From Alphaproteobacteria bacterium (GTDB taxonomy: Bacteria > Pseudomonadota > Alphaproteobacteria > Puniceispirillales > Puniceispirillaceae): DNA of 5,813 bases. This document shows positions 1 through 5,813 of the stretch, piece by piece. A model generated the notes under the pieces. It was not told the DNA's origin. It searched no databases and saw nothing but the letters and a program-made list of their open reading frames with translations. The translations under genes were made by a program, and so were the position numbers. How positions within the stretch are numbered: the first letter of the stretch is position 1; each line of letters opens with the position of its first letter. The stretch covers positions 1 to 5,813 of the forward strand of contig WTHV01000083.1 in NCBI GenBank assembly GCA_011525265.1, given 5' to 3'.

Positions 1-868
1 TTGGCCAGTAATCAATGCCATAACCCGGCAATGTTGAAAACGGGTTCAATCTTGTCCCCAAAGCCAAAACAACATCAGCCTTAGAGATAAGTTCCATACC
101 AGCCTTTGAACCATTATAGCCAAGCGGGCCTGCAAATAGCGGGTGTGAGCCTGGGAAAGCGTCATTATGCTGATAGCCACAGCATACAGGTGCATCAAGG
201 CGTTCTGCCAACTTCATTGAGGCATCAATCGCACCGCCGATAACAACACCAGCGCCATTTAGCATGACGGGGAATTTGGCGTTTGAAAGCAAGTCTGCGG
301 CTTGTGCAAGCGCATCTTCACCGCCGCCCGGGCGCTCAAATTCCACAATAGCTGGCAATTCAATATCAATCACTTGTGTCCAGAAGTCGCGTGGCACGTT
401 GATTTGCGCTGGTGCTGAGGCACGCTTGGCTTGCAAGATAACGCGATTTAGCACTTCAGCGATACGAGAGGCATCACGGACTTCTTCTTGATAGGCAACC
501 ATATCTTTGAACAATGCCATCTGTTCAACTTCTTGGAAGCCGCCCTGGCCAATTGTCTTATTCGCTGCTTGCGGTGTCACCAACAGCAATGGTGTGTGGT
601 TCCAGTAAGCTGTCTTAACAGGTGTCACAAAATTTGTGATACCAGGACCATTTTGTGCCACCATCATTGACATTTTGCCAGAGGCTCTTGTGAAACCATC
701 TGCCATCATACCAGCGTTACATTCGTGCGCTGCATCCCAGAATGTGATACCCGCTTGTGGGAACAAGTCAGAAATTGGCATCATGGCTGAACCGATAATA
801 CCGAATGCATGCTCAATACCATGCATTTGAAGCACTTTTACAAAAGCTTCTTCAGTAGTCATTTTCAT
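1..868 (-). CDS. xsc: Sulfoacetaldehyde acetyltransferase, N-terminal half (cut by the window edge)
   Basis: This thiamine-diphosphate enzyme converts sulfoacetaldehyde and phosphate to acetyl phosphate and sulfite, the carbon-sulfur cleavage step in breakdown of taurine and other C2 sulfonates in the cytoplasm. Seen here are 289 codons starting MKMTTEEAFVKVLQMHG, a start typical of Xsc. The N-terminal pyrimidine-binding domain (about residues 1-170) carries the AHE motif whose E49 is the expected cofactor-activating glutamate. It is followed by AGMMADGFTRASGK (52-65), AQNGPGITNF (71-80), TPQAANKTIGQGGFQEVEQ (98-116) and PRDFWTQVIDIELP (159-172). The central domain begins near residue 186 and is cut at residue 289 of a protein that is usually about 590-600 residues. 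ATG at 866-868 is chosen because GGGAGGA (877-883) lies 8 bases upstream on the coding strand. The second methionine, codon 3, is less likely. Acetolactate synthase is the nearest alternative, but the QGGFQEVEQ stretch and the start favour Xsc strongly. The usual partner genes (pta, tpa, tauABC) are not visible here. Confidence 0.95.
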   Translation of the reverse strand, partial: MKMTTEEAFVKVLQMHGIEHAFGIIGSAMMPISDLFPQAGITFWDAAHECNAGMMADGFTRASGKMSMMVAQNGPGITNFVTPVKTAYWNHTPLLLVTPQAANKTIGQGGFQEVEQMALFKDMVAYQEEVRDASRIAEVLNRVILQAKRASAPAQINVPRDFWTQVIDIELPAIVEFERPGGGEDALAQAADLLSNAKFPVMLNGAGVVIGGAIDASMKLAERLDAPVCCGYQHNDAFPGSHPLFAGPLGYNGSKAGMELISKADVVLALGTRLNPFSTLPGYGIDYWP

Positions 869-876
869 GGAATTAA

Positions 877-883
877 TCCTCCC
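877..883 (-). promoter_or_regulatory. Ribosome binding site of xsc
   Basis: On the minus strand GGGAGGA precedes the ATG at 868 with an 8-base spacer. It is a strong Shine-Dalgarno match at good spacing, and it fixes the xsc start at codon 1 rather than the methionine at codon 3. Confidence 0.8.
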
Positions 884-1037
884 GAATGAAATGGTGAACG
901 CCGCTTCATGCATAATGCACGCACGGCAAAACGTCTAAATTCAATGACTGCAATTTGCCCCATTTGACGAAAGCATAGATAGTGCCAGTTGCGTCAATAT
1001 TTAATACCAGCTGAACCGCACTCCATACTCCTGTGGC

Positions 1038-1065
1038 TTGAGAGACGCGCAAAACTCTTTATAGA
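1038..1065 (+). promoter_or_regulatory. Possible sigma70-type promoter of the mutase gene
   Basis: TTGAGA at 1038-1043 matches five of six bases of the TTGACA -35 box. TATAGA at 1060-1065 matches four of six of TATAAT, with a 16-base spacer. Transcription would begin near 1072 and leave a leader of about 57 bases before the ATG at 1129. The palindrome AGACGTCT (1063-1070) overlaps the -10 end and the predicted start region, where a repressor could act. The match is reasonable but was found by eye, and alphaproteobacterial promoters are often divergent. Confidence 0.4.
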
Positions 1066-1128
1066 CGTCTTGAACAAGATTTCATATCATCACCCTACTT
1101 ATTGTAAAGGTTGGTGAGAGAGGCGTGG

Positions 1129-3315
1129 ATGTCGACACAAGACGCGTTTAAAAAATGGCAAGAACAGGCTGATAAAGAGCTTCGACGCTCTGTTGATGAA
1201 GAAGATTCTGGCACAAACACACTTGAAGGCATAACCATTAAGCCACTTTACACAAAAGAAGATGTAAAAGACTTACCCCACATAGATAATTTCCCCGGGC
1301 AAGCGCCTTTTACAAGAGGCCCACGTGCCTCAATGTATGTTGGCAGACCATGGACTATCCGCCAATATGCGGGCTTTTCAACTGCCAAAGCGTCAAATGA
1401 ATTTTATCGCAAAGCCCTTGCGGCAGGACAAAAGGGTCTGTCTGTGGCTTTTGATCTTGCCACGCATCGCGGCTATGATTCTGATCACGCACGCGTTGTT
1501 GGCGATGTTGGCAAAGCAGGTGTTGCGATTGACTCTGTTGAGGATATGAAAACTTTATTTGATGCTATCCCACTTGATGAGATGTCAGTATCCATGACCA
1601 TGAATGGCGCTGTTTTGCCTGTGCTAGCAGGCTTTATTGTGGCAGGCGAAGAGCAAGGGATTGATAAGGCCAAGCTATCTGGCACCATTCAAAATGATAT
1701 TCTAAAAGAATTCATGGTGCGCAATACCTATATCTACCCGCCTGAGCCATCAATGCGCATTGTCTCTGATATTATTGGCTATACGGCAACGCATATGCCG
1801 AAGTTCAATTCTATTTCTATCTCTGGCTATCATATGCAAGAGGCAGGGGCGAATAATGTCCAAGAATTGGCCTTCACACTTGCCGATGGATTGGAATATG
1901 TGCGCACAGCCTGCAATAATGGCATGAATGTTGATGATTTCGCACCGCGCCTATCTTTTTTCTTTGCGATTGGCATGAATTTCTTCATGGAAGCTGCAAA
2001 ATTGCGCGCGGCGCGCACGCTCTGGTCGCAATGGATGACAAAGCTGTTTGATCCACAAAATCCAAAATCACTGATGTTGCGCACGCATTGCCAGACATCT
2101 GGTGCCTCTTTGCAAGAACAAGACCCTTATAATAATGTGGTGCGAACAACGATTGAGGCACTTGCCGCTGCCCTTGGTGGCACGCAATCTTTGCACACAA
2201 ATTCTTTTGATGAGGCGATTGCTCTGCCGACCCCCACATCATCACGTATTGCCCGTAACACACAGCTTATCCTGCAGCATGAGACAGGCATCACAGATAC
2301 GGTTGACCCGCTTGCAGGCTCTTATTATGTCGAAAGCCTTACCAATGAGCTTGTCGAAAAAGCCAATGCGCTGATAGAACAGGTTGAGGAGATGGGCGGC
2401 ATGACAAAGGCTGTCCAATCAGGATTTCCAAAGGCTGAAATCGAAAAAGTGGCCGCCATGCGCCAAGCCCATATTGATAGTGGTGCACAAGTTATTGTTG
2501 GTGTGAATAAATACCAGCCACAAGATGCCACAGATATCGAAGTGCTAGAAATTGATAACAAAGCCGTAAGAGAGTCACAAATCGCACAGCTTGCCGATAT
2601 CAAAGCGAAGCGAGATAATGATACGGTCGCCCAATGCCTTGAAAATTTGCGCGAAATTGCCAAAACAGGCACAGGCAATTTGCTTGCCGCCTCTGTTGAG
2701 GCTATGCGAGCGCGCGCCACAGTTGGTGAGGTCTCTGACGCGTTAAGTGACGTGTTTAACCGTTATGAAGGCAAACCTGATTTAGTCACAGGGATTTACC
2801 GCGATGCCTTTGGTGATGATGCGGTGTTTGACGCGATTGAAACAGCGCTTGGCAAATTTCGATCTATCACAGATGAAGCACCCAAACTCTATATGGCAAA
2901 ATTAGGCCAAGATGGTCATGATAGAGGCGCCAAAGTGATTGCCTCAGCCTTTCATGATATGGGCATGGATGTTCATGTCGGCGCATTGTTTGAAACGCCA
3001 GAAGAAGCGGCGAGCAGTGCGATTACCCAAGGCGCACATATCATTGGCATCTCAACCCTTGCCGCAGGTCATAAGACACTTATCCCCCAATTAATCAGCC
3101 ACCTGAAAGACAAAGGAGCTGAGGATATTATGGTGATTTGTGGCGGCGTTATCCCAGAGCAGGATTATCAATTTTTATATGAGGCAGGCGTGAAGGCCAT
3201 TTTCGGCCCTGGCACGAATATCACCCAAGCTGCCTTAGAGACAATTGATGCGGCCCATGATCAGATGAGCCGCATGCATAATTATCGTCAAGCACGTCTA
3301 AACCAAGAAGCCTAA
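1129..3315 (+). CDS. mcmA: Methylmalonyl-CoA mutase, single-chain large-subunit type
   Basis: This adenosylcobalamin-dependent enzyme rearranges (R)-methylmalonyl-CoA to succinyl-CoA in the cytoplasm, the last step of propionyl-CoA assimilation. It has 728 residues, normal for the catalytic chain (about 710-750). The TIM-barrel substrate domain (about 40-560) carries YAGFST with Y80, VRNT with R198, YIYPPEPSMR (201-210) and SGYHMQEAGA with H235. These align with Tyr89, Arg207 and His244 of the Propionibacterium enzyme. The C-terminal B12 domain (about 585-715) has KLGQDGHDRG (591-600), giving the DxHxxG motif with cobalt-ligand H597, then ISTLAAGHKT (641-650) and GGVIPEQDY (672-680). YIYPPEPSMR and YAGFST fit methylmalonyl-CoA mutase; ethylmalonyl-CoA mutase has YAGHST and YICPP-type motifs. 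ATG at 1129 is chosen because AGAGG (1119-1123) lies 5 bases upstream. TTG at 1111 and GTG at 1114 are also in frame, but GTAAAGG at 1104-1110 is too close to serve them well. No small subunit, epimerase or MeaB gene adjoins it, so it is probably a homodimer. Confidence 0.96.
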   Translation: MSTQDAFKKWQEQADKELRRSVDEEDSGTNTLEGITIKPLYTKEDVKDLPHIDNFPGQAPFTRGPRASMYVGRPWTIRQYAGFSTAKASNEFYRKALAAGQKGLSVAFDLATHRGYDSDHARVVGDVGKAGVAIDSVEDMKTLFDAIPLDEMSVSMTMNGAVLPVLAGFIVAGEEQGIDKAKLSGTIQNDILKEFMVRNTYIYPPEPSMRIVSDIIGYTATHMPKFNSISISGYHMQEAGANNVQELAFTLADGLEYVRTACNNGMNVDDFAPRLSFFFAIGMNFFMEAAKLRAARTLWSQWMTKLFDPQNPKSLMLRTHCQTSGASLQEQDPYNNVVRTTIEALAAALGGTQSLHTNSFDEAIALPTPTSSRIARNTQLILQHETGITDTVDPLAGSYYVESLTNELVEKANALIEQVEEMGGMTKAVQSGFPKAEIEKVAAMRQAHIDSGAQVIVGVNKYQPQDATDIEVLEIDNKAVRESQIAQLADIKAKRDNDTVAQCLENLREIAKTGTGNLLAASVEAMRARATVGEVSDALSDVFNRYEGKPDLVTGIYRDAFGDDAVFDAIETALGKFRSITDEAPKLYMAKLGQDGHDRGAKVIASAFHDMGMDVHVGALFETPEEAASSAITQGAHIIGISTLAAGHKTLIPQLISHLKDKGAEDIMVICGGVIPEQDYQFLYEAGVKAIFGPGTNITQAALETIDAAHDQMSRMHNYRQARLNQEA

Positions 3316-3331
3316 AGCTTTAGGCCTCTTG
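3304..3331. terminator. Palindrome at the convergent stop codons, possible bidirectional terminator
   Basis: A 28-base inverted repeat is centred between 3317 and 3318. The inner 16 bases GCCTAAAGCTTTAGGC (3310-3325) are perfectly self-complementary. After one mismatched pair (3309/3326), the outer five pairs CAAGA/TCTTG (3304-3308 with 3327-3331) also match. As RNA it would form a stem of about 11 pairs plus one mismatch around an AGCT loop on either strand. It spans both stop codons, TAA of the mutase at 3313-3315 and TAG of htpG at 3314-3312. Neither strand has a clear U run after the stem, so it is not a textbook intrinsic terminator. It could still stop transcription weakly or protect both mRNA 3' ends. 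Confidence 0.55.
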
Positions 3332-5195
3332 TCATAAGGCGTGTCATTCTCTGAGAGAAAGCTGCCACATCTTGTGGTGGCTTGCCCTCAAGGATAAGAG
3401 ACTGTTCAAACATCATGAAAGCCGCATCATTCACAAGCTCGCCATCTGTGCCTGTTGTGACAAGCTTATTGAGACCTTGTACAAGTGCATGCTTTGGATT
3501 GACCTCTAGAATACGGGGCTGATCTTGGAAGTTAGGATCATGCGCTTTCATCAAGCGTTGCATCTGGATATCCATACCGCCCTCATCTGCGACAAGGCAC
3601 GCAGGGCTGTCTGTCAAAGTCTTTGAGATACGAATATCTGCCACAGAACTGCCAAGCGCCTCTTTCATGGCCGCAATCAGCTTATCAACATCTGGTGCCT
3701 CATCATCTGTTTTGGCATCATCTGAGGCTTCAAATTTATCAATATCAACACCGCCCTTTGTGATAGAGGCAAAGCTTTTGCCCTCAAATTCTGGCACTAA
3801 TGGCAACCAAAACTCATCAACTGGGTCTGTGAAATATAAGACTTCAATACCGCGCGCTTTGAACCCTTCAAGATGCGGGCTCATCTCTGCGCTTGTGATG
3901 GTATCAGCAGAGAGGTAGTAAATCTCATCCTGCCCTTCTTTCATGCGTGAGACATAATCAGACAGGCCTGTTAGACCATCCATTTCACTTGAATGGAAAC
4001 GTGAAATCGCAAGCAATTTTTCGCGGTTATCTGCATCTTCATACATACCCTCTTTGAGGACAACACCAAATTGTGACCATAGCGCATCATAGTCTTCTGG
4101 CTTTTTGTCATGCATCTTTTTCAGCTCTGAGAGAATACGGCGCACAACTGCCTTACCAATTCTATCAAGTGTCTTATTATGCTGAAGCAATTCGCGGCTG
4201 ACATTCAGGTCAATATCGGCCGTATCAACAATACCGCGCACAAAGCGCAACCATGCCGGAATAAGCGCATCACAATCATCTGTGATATAGACGCGGTTAA
4301 TATAGAGTTTCACCTTTGGCTTTCTGGCAGGGTCGAATAGATCATAAGGGCGCATCTGCGGAATACAAAGCAGATTTGTAAAGCTGACAGTGCCTTCTGA
4401 GACATTATGCAATGTGACAAGAGGCTTCCCATAGCCAGCGCCCATATCAGCAAAAAAGGACTCATAATCTTCATCTGTTATGTCTGATTTCGGGCGTGTC
4501 CAAAGCGCTGAACCAGAATTCAGTTGCGTGCTATCATCACCGTCAAGGAAATTCACAGGATAGCTGATATGATCAGCATAGGTCTTAATCACATGACCAA
4601 TACGCACCTGCTCAAGGAATTCAGTCGCATCTTTTTTCATATGAAGCGTGATCATGGTGCCATGCTCTGCTTTTTCAGCCGCTTCGATATCATAGCCAGT
4701 GCGGCCATCAGATGACCATAAATAGGCCTTATTTGTGCCAGCTTTGCGGGTGAGAACCTCAACCTTATCAGCGACCATAAAGGCCGAATAAAAGCCTACA
4801 CCAAACTGCCCAATCAAAGAGACATCAGAGGCATTATCGCTGTCTTTGCTTTTGGCCTTTTTGTCTTTTTGAGACCCAAGCGCTTCGAGAAATGATTTTG
4901 TGCCAGAGCGCGCAATCGTACCAAGACTTGCAATCACCTCATCCTCATCCATGCCAATACCATTATCTGATATTGTGAGTGTCTTTGCGCGTTTATCCGC
5001 TGTAATTGTCACAGCAAAAGCATCTGTTAAATCAGACAGCTTTTTATCACTCACAGATAAATACCGTAATTTGTCAATCGCATCAGAGGCGTTAGAGACA
5101 AGCTCTCTCAAAAAGATCTCTTTGTTTGAGTAAAGAGAATGAATAACAATATCGAGAATTTTACCAGTATCTGCTTCAAAATTATGTGAAGACAT
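3312..5195 (-). CDS. htpG: Molecular chaperone HtpG (bacterial Hsp90)
   Basis: HtpG is a cytoplasmic ATP-dependent homodimeric chaperone that remodels partly folded proteins, often with DnaK. The 627-residue length fits the family (E. coli about 624). The N-terminal GHKL ATPase domain (about 1-215) has SLYSNKEIFLRELVSNASDA (20-39), with catalytic E31 and Mg/ATP-binding N35, DNGIGM (77-82) with D77, LGTIARSGTKSF (91-102) and IGQFGVGFYSAF (128-139). The middle domain has LYINRVYITDD (297-307), RFVRGIVD (317-324) and NVSRELLQ (331-338), where R334 corresponds to the gamma-phosphate-sensing arginine. The C-terminal dimerisation domain (about 500-627) includes SKTLTDSPACLV (524-535) and EVNPKHALVQ (564-573). 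A charged stretch at residues 107-126 is about 11 residues longer than in E. coli. AGGAG at 5205-5209 lies 9 bases before the ATG. The gene has its own heat-shock-type promoter, and its last four bases overlap the mutase gene. It is intact, with all key residues present. Confidence 0.98.
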   Translation of the reverse strand: MSSHNFEADTGKILDIVIHSLYSNKEIFLRELVSNASDAIDKLRYLSVSDKKLSDLTDAFAVTITADKRAKTLTISDNGIGMDEDEVIASLGTIARSGTKSFLEALGSQKDKKAKSKDSDNASDVSLIGQFGVGFYSAFMVADKVEVLTRKAGTNKAYLWSSDGRTGYDIEAAEKAEHGTMITLHMKKDATEFLEQVRIGHVIKTYADHISYPVNFLDGDDSTQLNSGSALWTRPKSDITDEDYESFFADMGAGYGKPLVTLHNVSEGTVSFTNLLCIPQMRPYDLFDPARKPKVKLYINRVYITDDCDALIPAWLRFVRGIVDTADIDLNVSRELLQHNKTLDRIGKAVVRRILSELKKMHDKKPEDYDALWSQFGVVLKEGMYEDADNREKLLAISRFHSSEMDGLTGLSDYVSRMKEGQDEIYYLSADTITSAEMSPHLEGFKARGIEVLYFTDPVDEFWLPLVPEFEGKSFASITKGGVDIDKFEASDDAKTDDEAPDVDKLIAAMKEALGSSVADIRISKTLTDSPACLVADEGGMDIQMQRLMKAHDPNFQDQPRILEVNPKHALVQGLNKLVTTGTDGELVNDAAFMMFEQSLILEGKPPQDVAAFSQRMTRLMTRGLKL

Positions 5196-5372
5196 TATGA
5201 TCTGCTCCTGTGGACTAGTATCTTATTTTTGAACTTTTTCACATATAAGAACTCATTACAGCCCCTTCAAGAGGGCAGCCCATGGCGTTTTCATCACGCC
5301 CATATCATTTCGCATTATCTTATTGTCATCATTTACGATAGAATGCGATATAACCGTCTATTTTCTCCTACT
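5196..5372. other. Divergent intergenic region between htpG and the transporter gene
   Basis: These 177 bases hold the htpG ribosome binding site (5205-5209) and heat-shock promoter (5240-5271) on the left side. For the rightward transporter gene, TTGTCA at 5323-5328 followed by GATATA at 5347-5352 (18-base spacer) is a weak promoter candidate that would start transcription near 5359, just before the ATG at 5373. There is no recognisable ribosome binding site before that ATG. The stretch from about 5272 to 5322 shows nothing I can name. The transporter reading frame stays open through this region, but the only ATG found upstream of 5373 is at 5343. Confidence 0.5.
5240..5271 (-). promoter_or_regulatory. 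Heat-shock (RpoH/sigma32-type) promoter of htpG
   Basis: Reading the minus strand, CTTGAA (5271-5266) is followed by CTTATATGTG (5249-5240), with 18 bases between CTTG and the second box. This matches every fixed position of CTTG-N17/18-CYTATNTNNG, the consensus I recall for alphaproteobacterial RpoH. It can also be read as a sigma70-like TTATAT -10 box 17 bases after CTTGAA. Transcription would start near 5233, giving a leader of about 38 bases before the htpG ATG. No CIRCE repeat is present, which argues against HrcA control. htpG is a classic RpoH target, so position and gene identity support the call. Confidence 0.75.
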
Positions 5373-5813
5373 ATGTTGCGCTTTATGACCCCTGCCTCGT
5401 CCCTGCCACAAACACCGCGCCATCGCGGGCTGACCTATTTGCTTGGCTCTCTTGTGTCATTACCCACAATGGCAATGACTTTGATTGCGCCTGCTATCCC
5501 AGAGGTAAGAGCAGAATTTGGGGCAAGCTATAATGAAGCACAGCTTCTTATTACATTATTTCTTGCCTCTATGGCTGTGGGCCTTTTATTTGTTGGCCTG
5601 ATATCAGATAGGCTTGGCAGGCGGCCTGTCTTTTTAATGGGCGGCACATTATTTTTTGTGAGTTCGCTTATCGGCTATTTTGCCCCCTCCATCATCGTGC
5701 TTATTATAGCGCGCATGGCACAAGGGCTAAGCGCGGCGGCGCTTGTTACAACGGGGCGGATTATTGCCAATGATATTTTTGCAGGCAAAGATGCCTCACG
5801 CGCACTGTCATCT
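5373..5813 (+). CDS. Major facilitator transporter, Bcr/CflA-like, N-terminal part (cut by the window edge)
   Basis: This is an inner-membrane secondary transporter of the major facilitator superfamily, probably a proton-coupled exporter of the 12-helix drug:H+ antiporter type. 147 residues are visible of a protein usually near 400. A short basic N-terminus is followed by hydrophobic helices at about 20-42, 57-77, 86-104 and 107-128. Motif A, GLISDRLGRRPVFL (75-88) with D79, R80, R83 and R84, lies between helices 2 and 3. RMAQGLSAAALVTTGRIIAN (114-133) in helix 4 resembles the RxxQG motif of the Bcr/CflA group. The substrate cannot be told from this fragment. The start is uncertain. ATG at 5373 is chosen because a weak promoter would start transcription between it and the upstream in-frame ATG at 5343; ATG at 5385 is also possible. 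None has a clear Shine-Dalgarno sequence. The gene is divergent from htpG with no evident functional link. Confidence 0.88.
   Translation, partial: MLRFMTPASSLPQTPRHRGLTYLLGSLVSLPTMAMTLIAPAIPEVRAEFGASYNEAQLLITLFLASMAVGLLFVGLISDRLGRRPVFLMGGTLFFVSSLIGYFAPSIIVLIIARMAQGLSAAALVTTGRIIANDIFAGKDASRALSS

Larger units (their letters stand above)
869..1128. other. Divergent intergenic region between xsc and the mutase gene
   Basis: These 260 bases carry no convincing gene on either strand and must hold the control signals of both flanking genes. Visible elements are the xsc ribosome binding site, a plausible rightward promoter at 1038-1065, an 8-base palindrome AGACGTCT at 1063-1070 touching its -10 box, an 11-base palindrome TGCATAATGCA at 909-919 in the xsc leader, and TTGACG (964-969) facing CGTCAA (992-997) across 22 bases. 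For xsc, the leftward TTGACG at 997-992 resembles a -35 box, but the best -10 (TATGCT) is only 14 bases away, so no xsc promoter can be assigned with confidence. The palindromes could be operator sites. This is inference from shape only. Confidence 0.5.

Noticed and set aside
448..456. TTAGCACTT resembling half of a CIRCE heat-shock operator
   Set aside because: Only one arm is present, and it lies inside the xsc coding sequence, not near a chaperone promoter.
264..830. Three open frames on the plus strand (264-491, 488-670, 636-830)
   Set aside because: They lie antisense inside xsc, have low-complexity or family-less translations, and lack ribosome binding sites. The minus-strand frame encodes an unmistakable Xsc.
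994..1033. Possible 10-codon leader peptide on the minus strand starting at 1026 (MECGSAGIKY)
   Set aside because: AGGAG lies only one base before the ATG, too close for normal initiation, and no attenuator hairpin was seen downstream.
1325..2720. Several alternate-frame open stretches within the mutase gene on both strands
   Set aside because: They are shadows of a strongly conserved coding sequence; none has a recognisable protein or start signal.
1129..3315. Ethylmalonyl-CoA or isobutyryl-CoA mutase as the identity of the B12 enzyme
   Set aside because: Y80, R198 and the YIYPPEPSMR motif are those of methylmalonyl-CoA mutase. The ethylmalonyl enzyme has YAGHST and YICPP motifs, and isobutyryl-CoA mutase replaces the Tyr and Arg.
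3667..5133. Plus-strand open frames at 3667-3918, 4524-4715 and 4900-5133
   Set aside because: They are antisense to conserved htpG sequence and rich in Ser/Ile codons mirrored from the real frame.
1..5813. Mobile element, CRISPR array, tRNA or phage genes
   Set aside because: No transposase or integrase sequence, repeat array, terminal inverted repeats or tRNA-like fold was seen; the window is ordinary metabolic and chaperone genes.

Overview
The window looks like chromosomal DNA from an alphaproteobacterium of moderate G+C content (mid-40s percent by eye). Three things suggest this. The Xsc and methylmalonyl-CoA mutase proteins have alphaproteobacterial character, the promoter upstream of htpG fits the alphaproteobacterial heat-shock sigma factor consensus as I remember it, and taurine or sulfoacetaldehyde use combined with fairly low G+C is typical of marine lineages. 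A SAR116-like or related marine bacterium is a guess only.

From left to right there are four protein genes. (1) 1-868, minus strand: the N-terminal 289 codons of xsc, sulfoacetaldehyde acetyltransferase, running off the left edge. (2) 869-1128: a divergent intergenic region with a plausible sigma70-type promoter for the next gene. (3) 1129-3315, plus strand: a complete single-chain cobalamin-dependent methylmalonyl-CoA mutase. (4) 3312-5195, minus strand: complete htpG, the bacterial Hsp90, convergent with the mutase. Their stop codons overlap by four bases inside a 28-base palindrome that could act as a bidirectional terminator. (5) 5196-5372: a second divergent intergenic region with a well-matched heat-shock-type promoter for htpG. 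(6) 5373-5813, plus strand: the N-terminal part of a major facilitator transporter resembling the Bcr/CflA drug-efflux branch, running off the right edge.

Xsc turns sulfoacetaldehyde plus phosphate into acetyl phosphate and sulfite, so it feeds C2-sulfonate carbon into central metabolism. The mutase interconverts (R)-methylmalonyl-CoA and succinyl-CoA, draining propionyl-CoA into the TCA cycle. Both are carbon-assimilation steps and share a divergent control region, but no shared pathway intermediate links them, so co-regulation is only a hypothesis. HtpG and the transporter appear to be unrelated neighbours. Gene orientation alternates (-, +, -, +), so within the window every gene is its own transcription unit. 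All four genes belong to well-known families. I found no mobile element, CRISPR array, RNA gene or evident new system; the interest lies in the regulatory and junction details.
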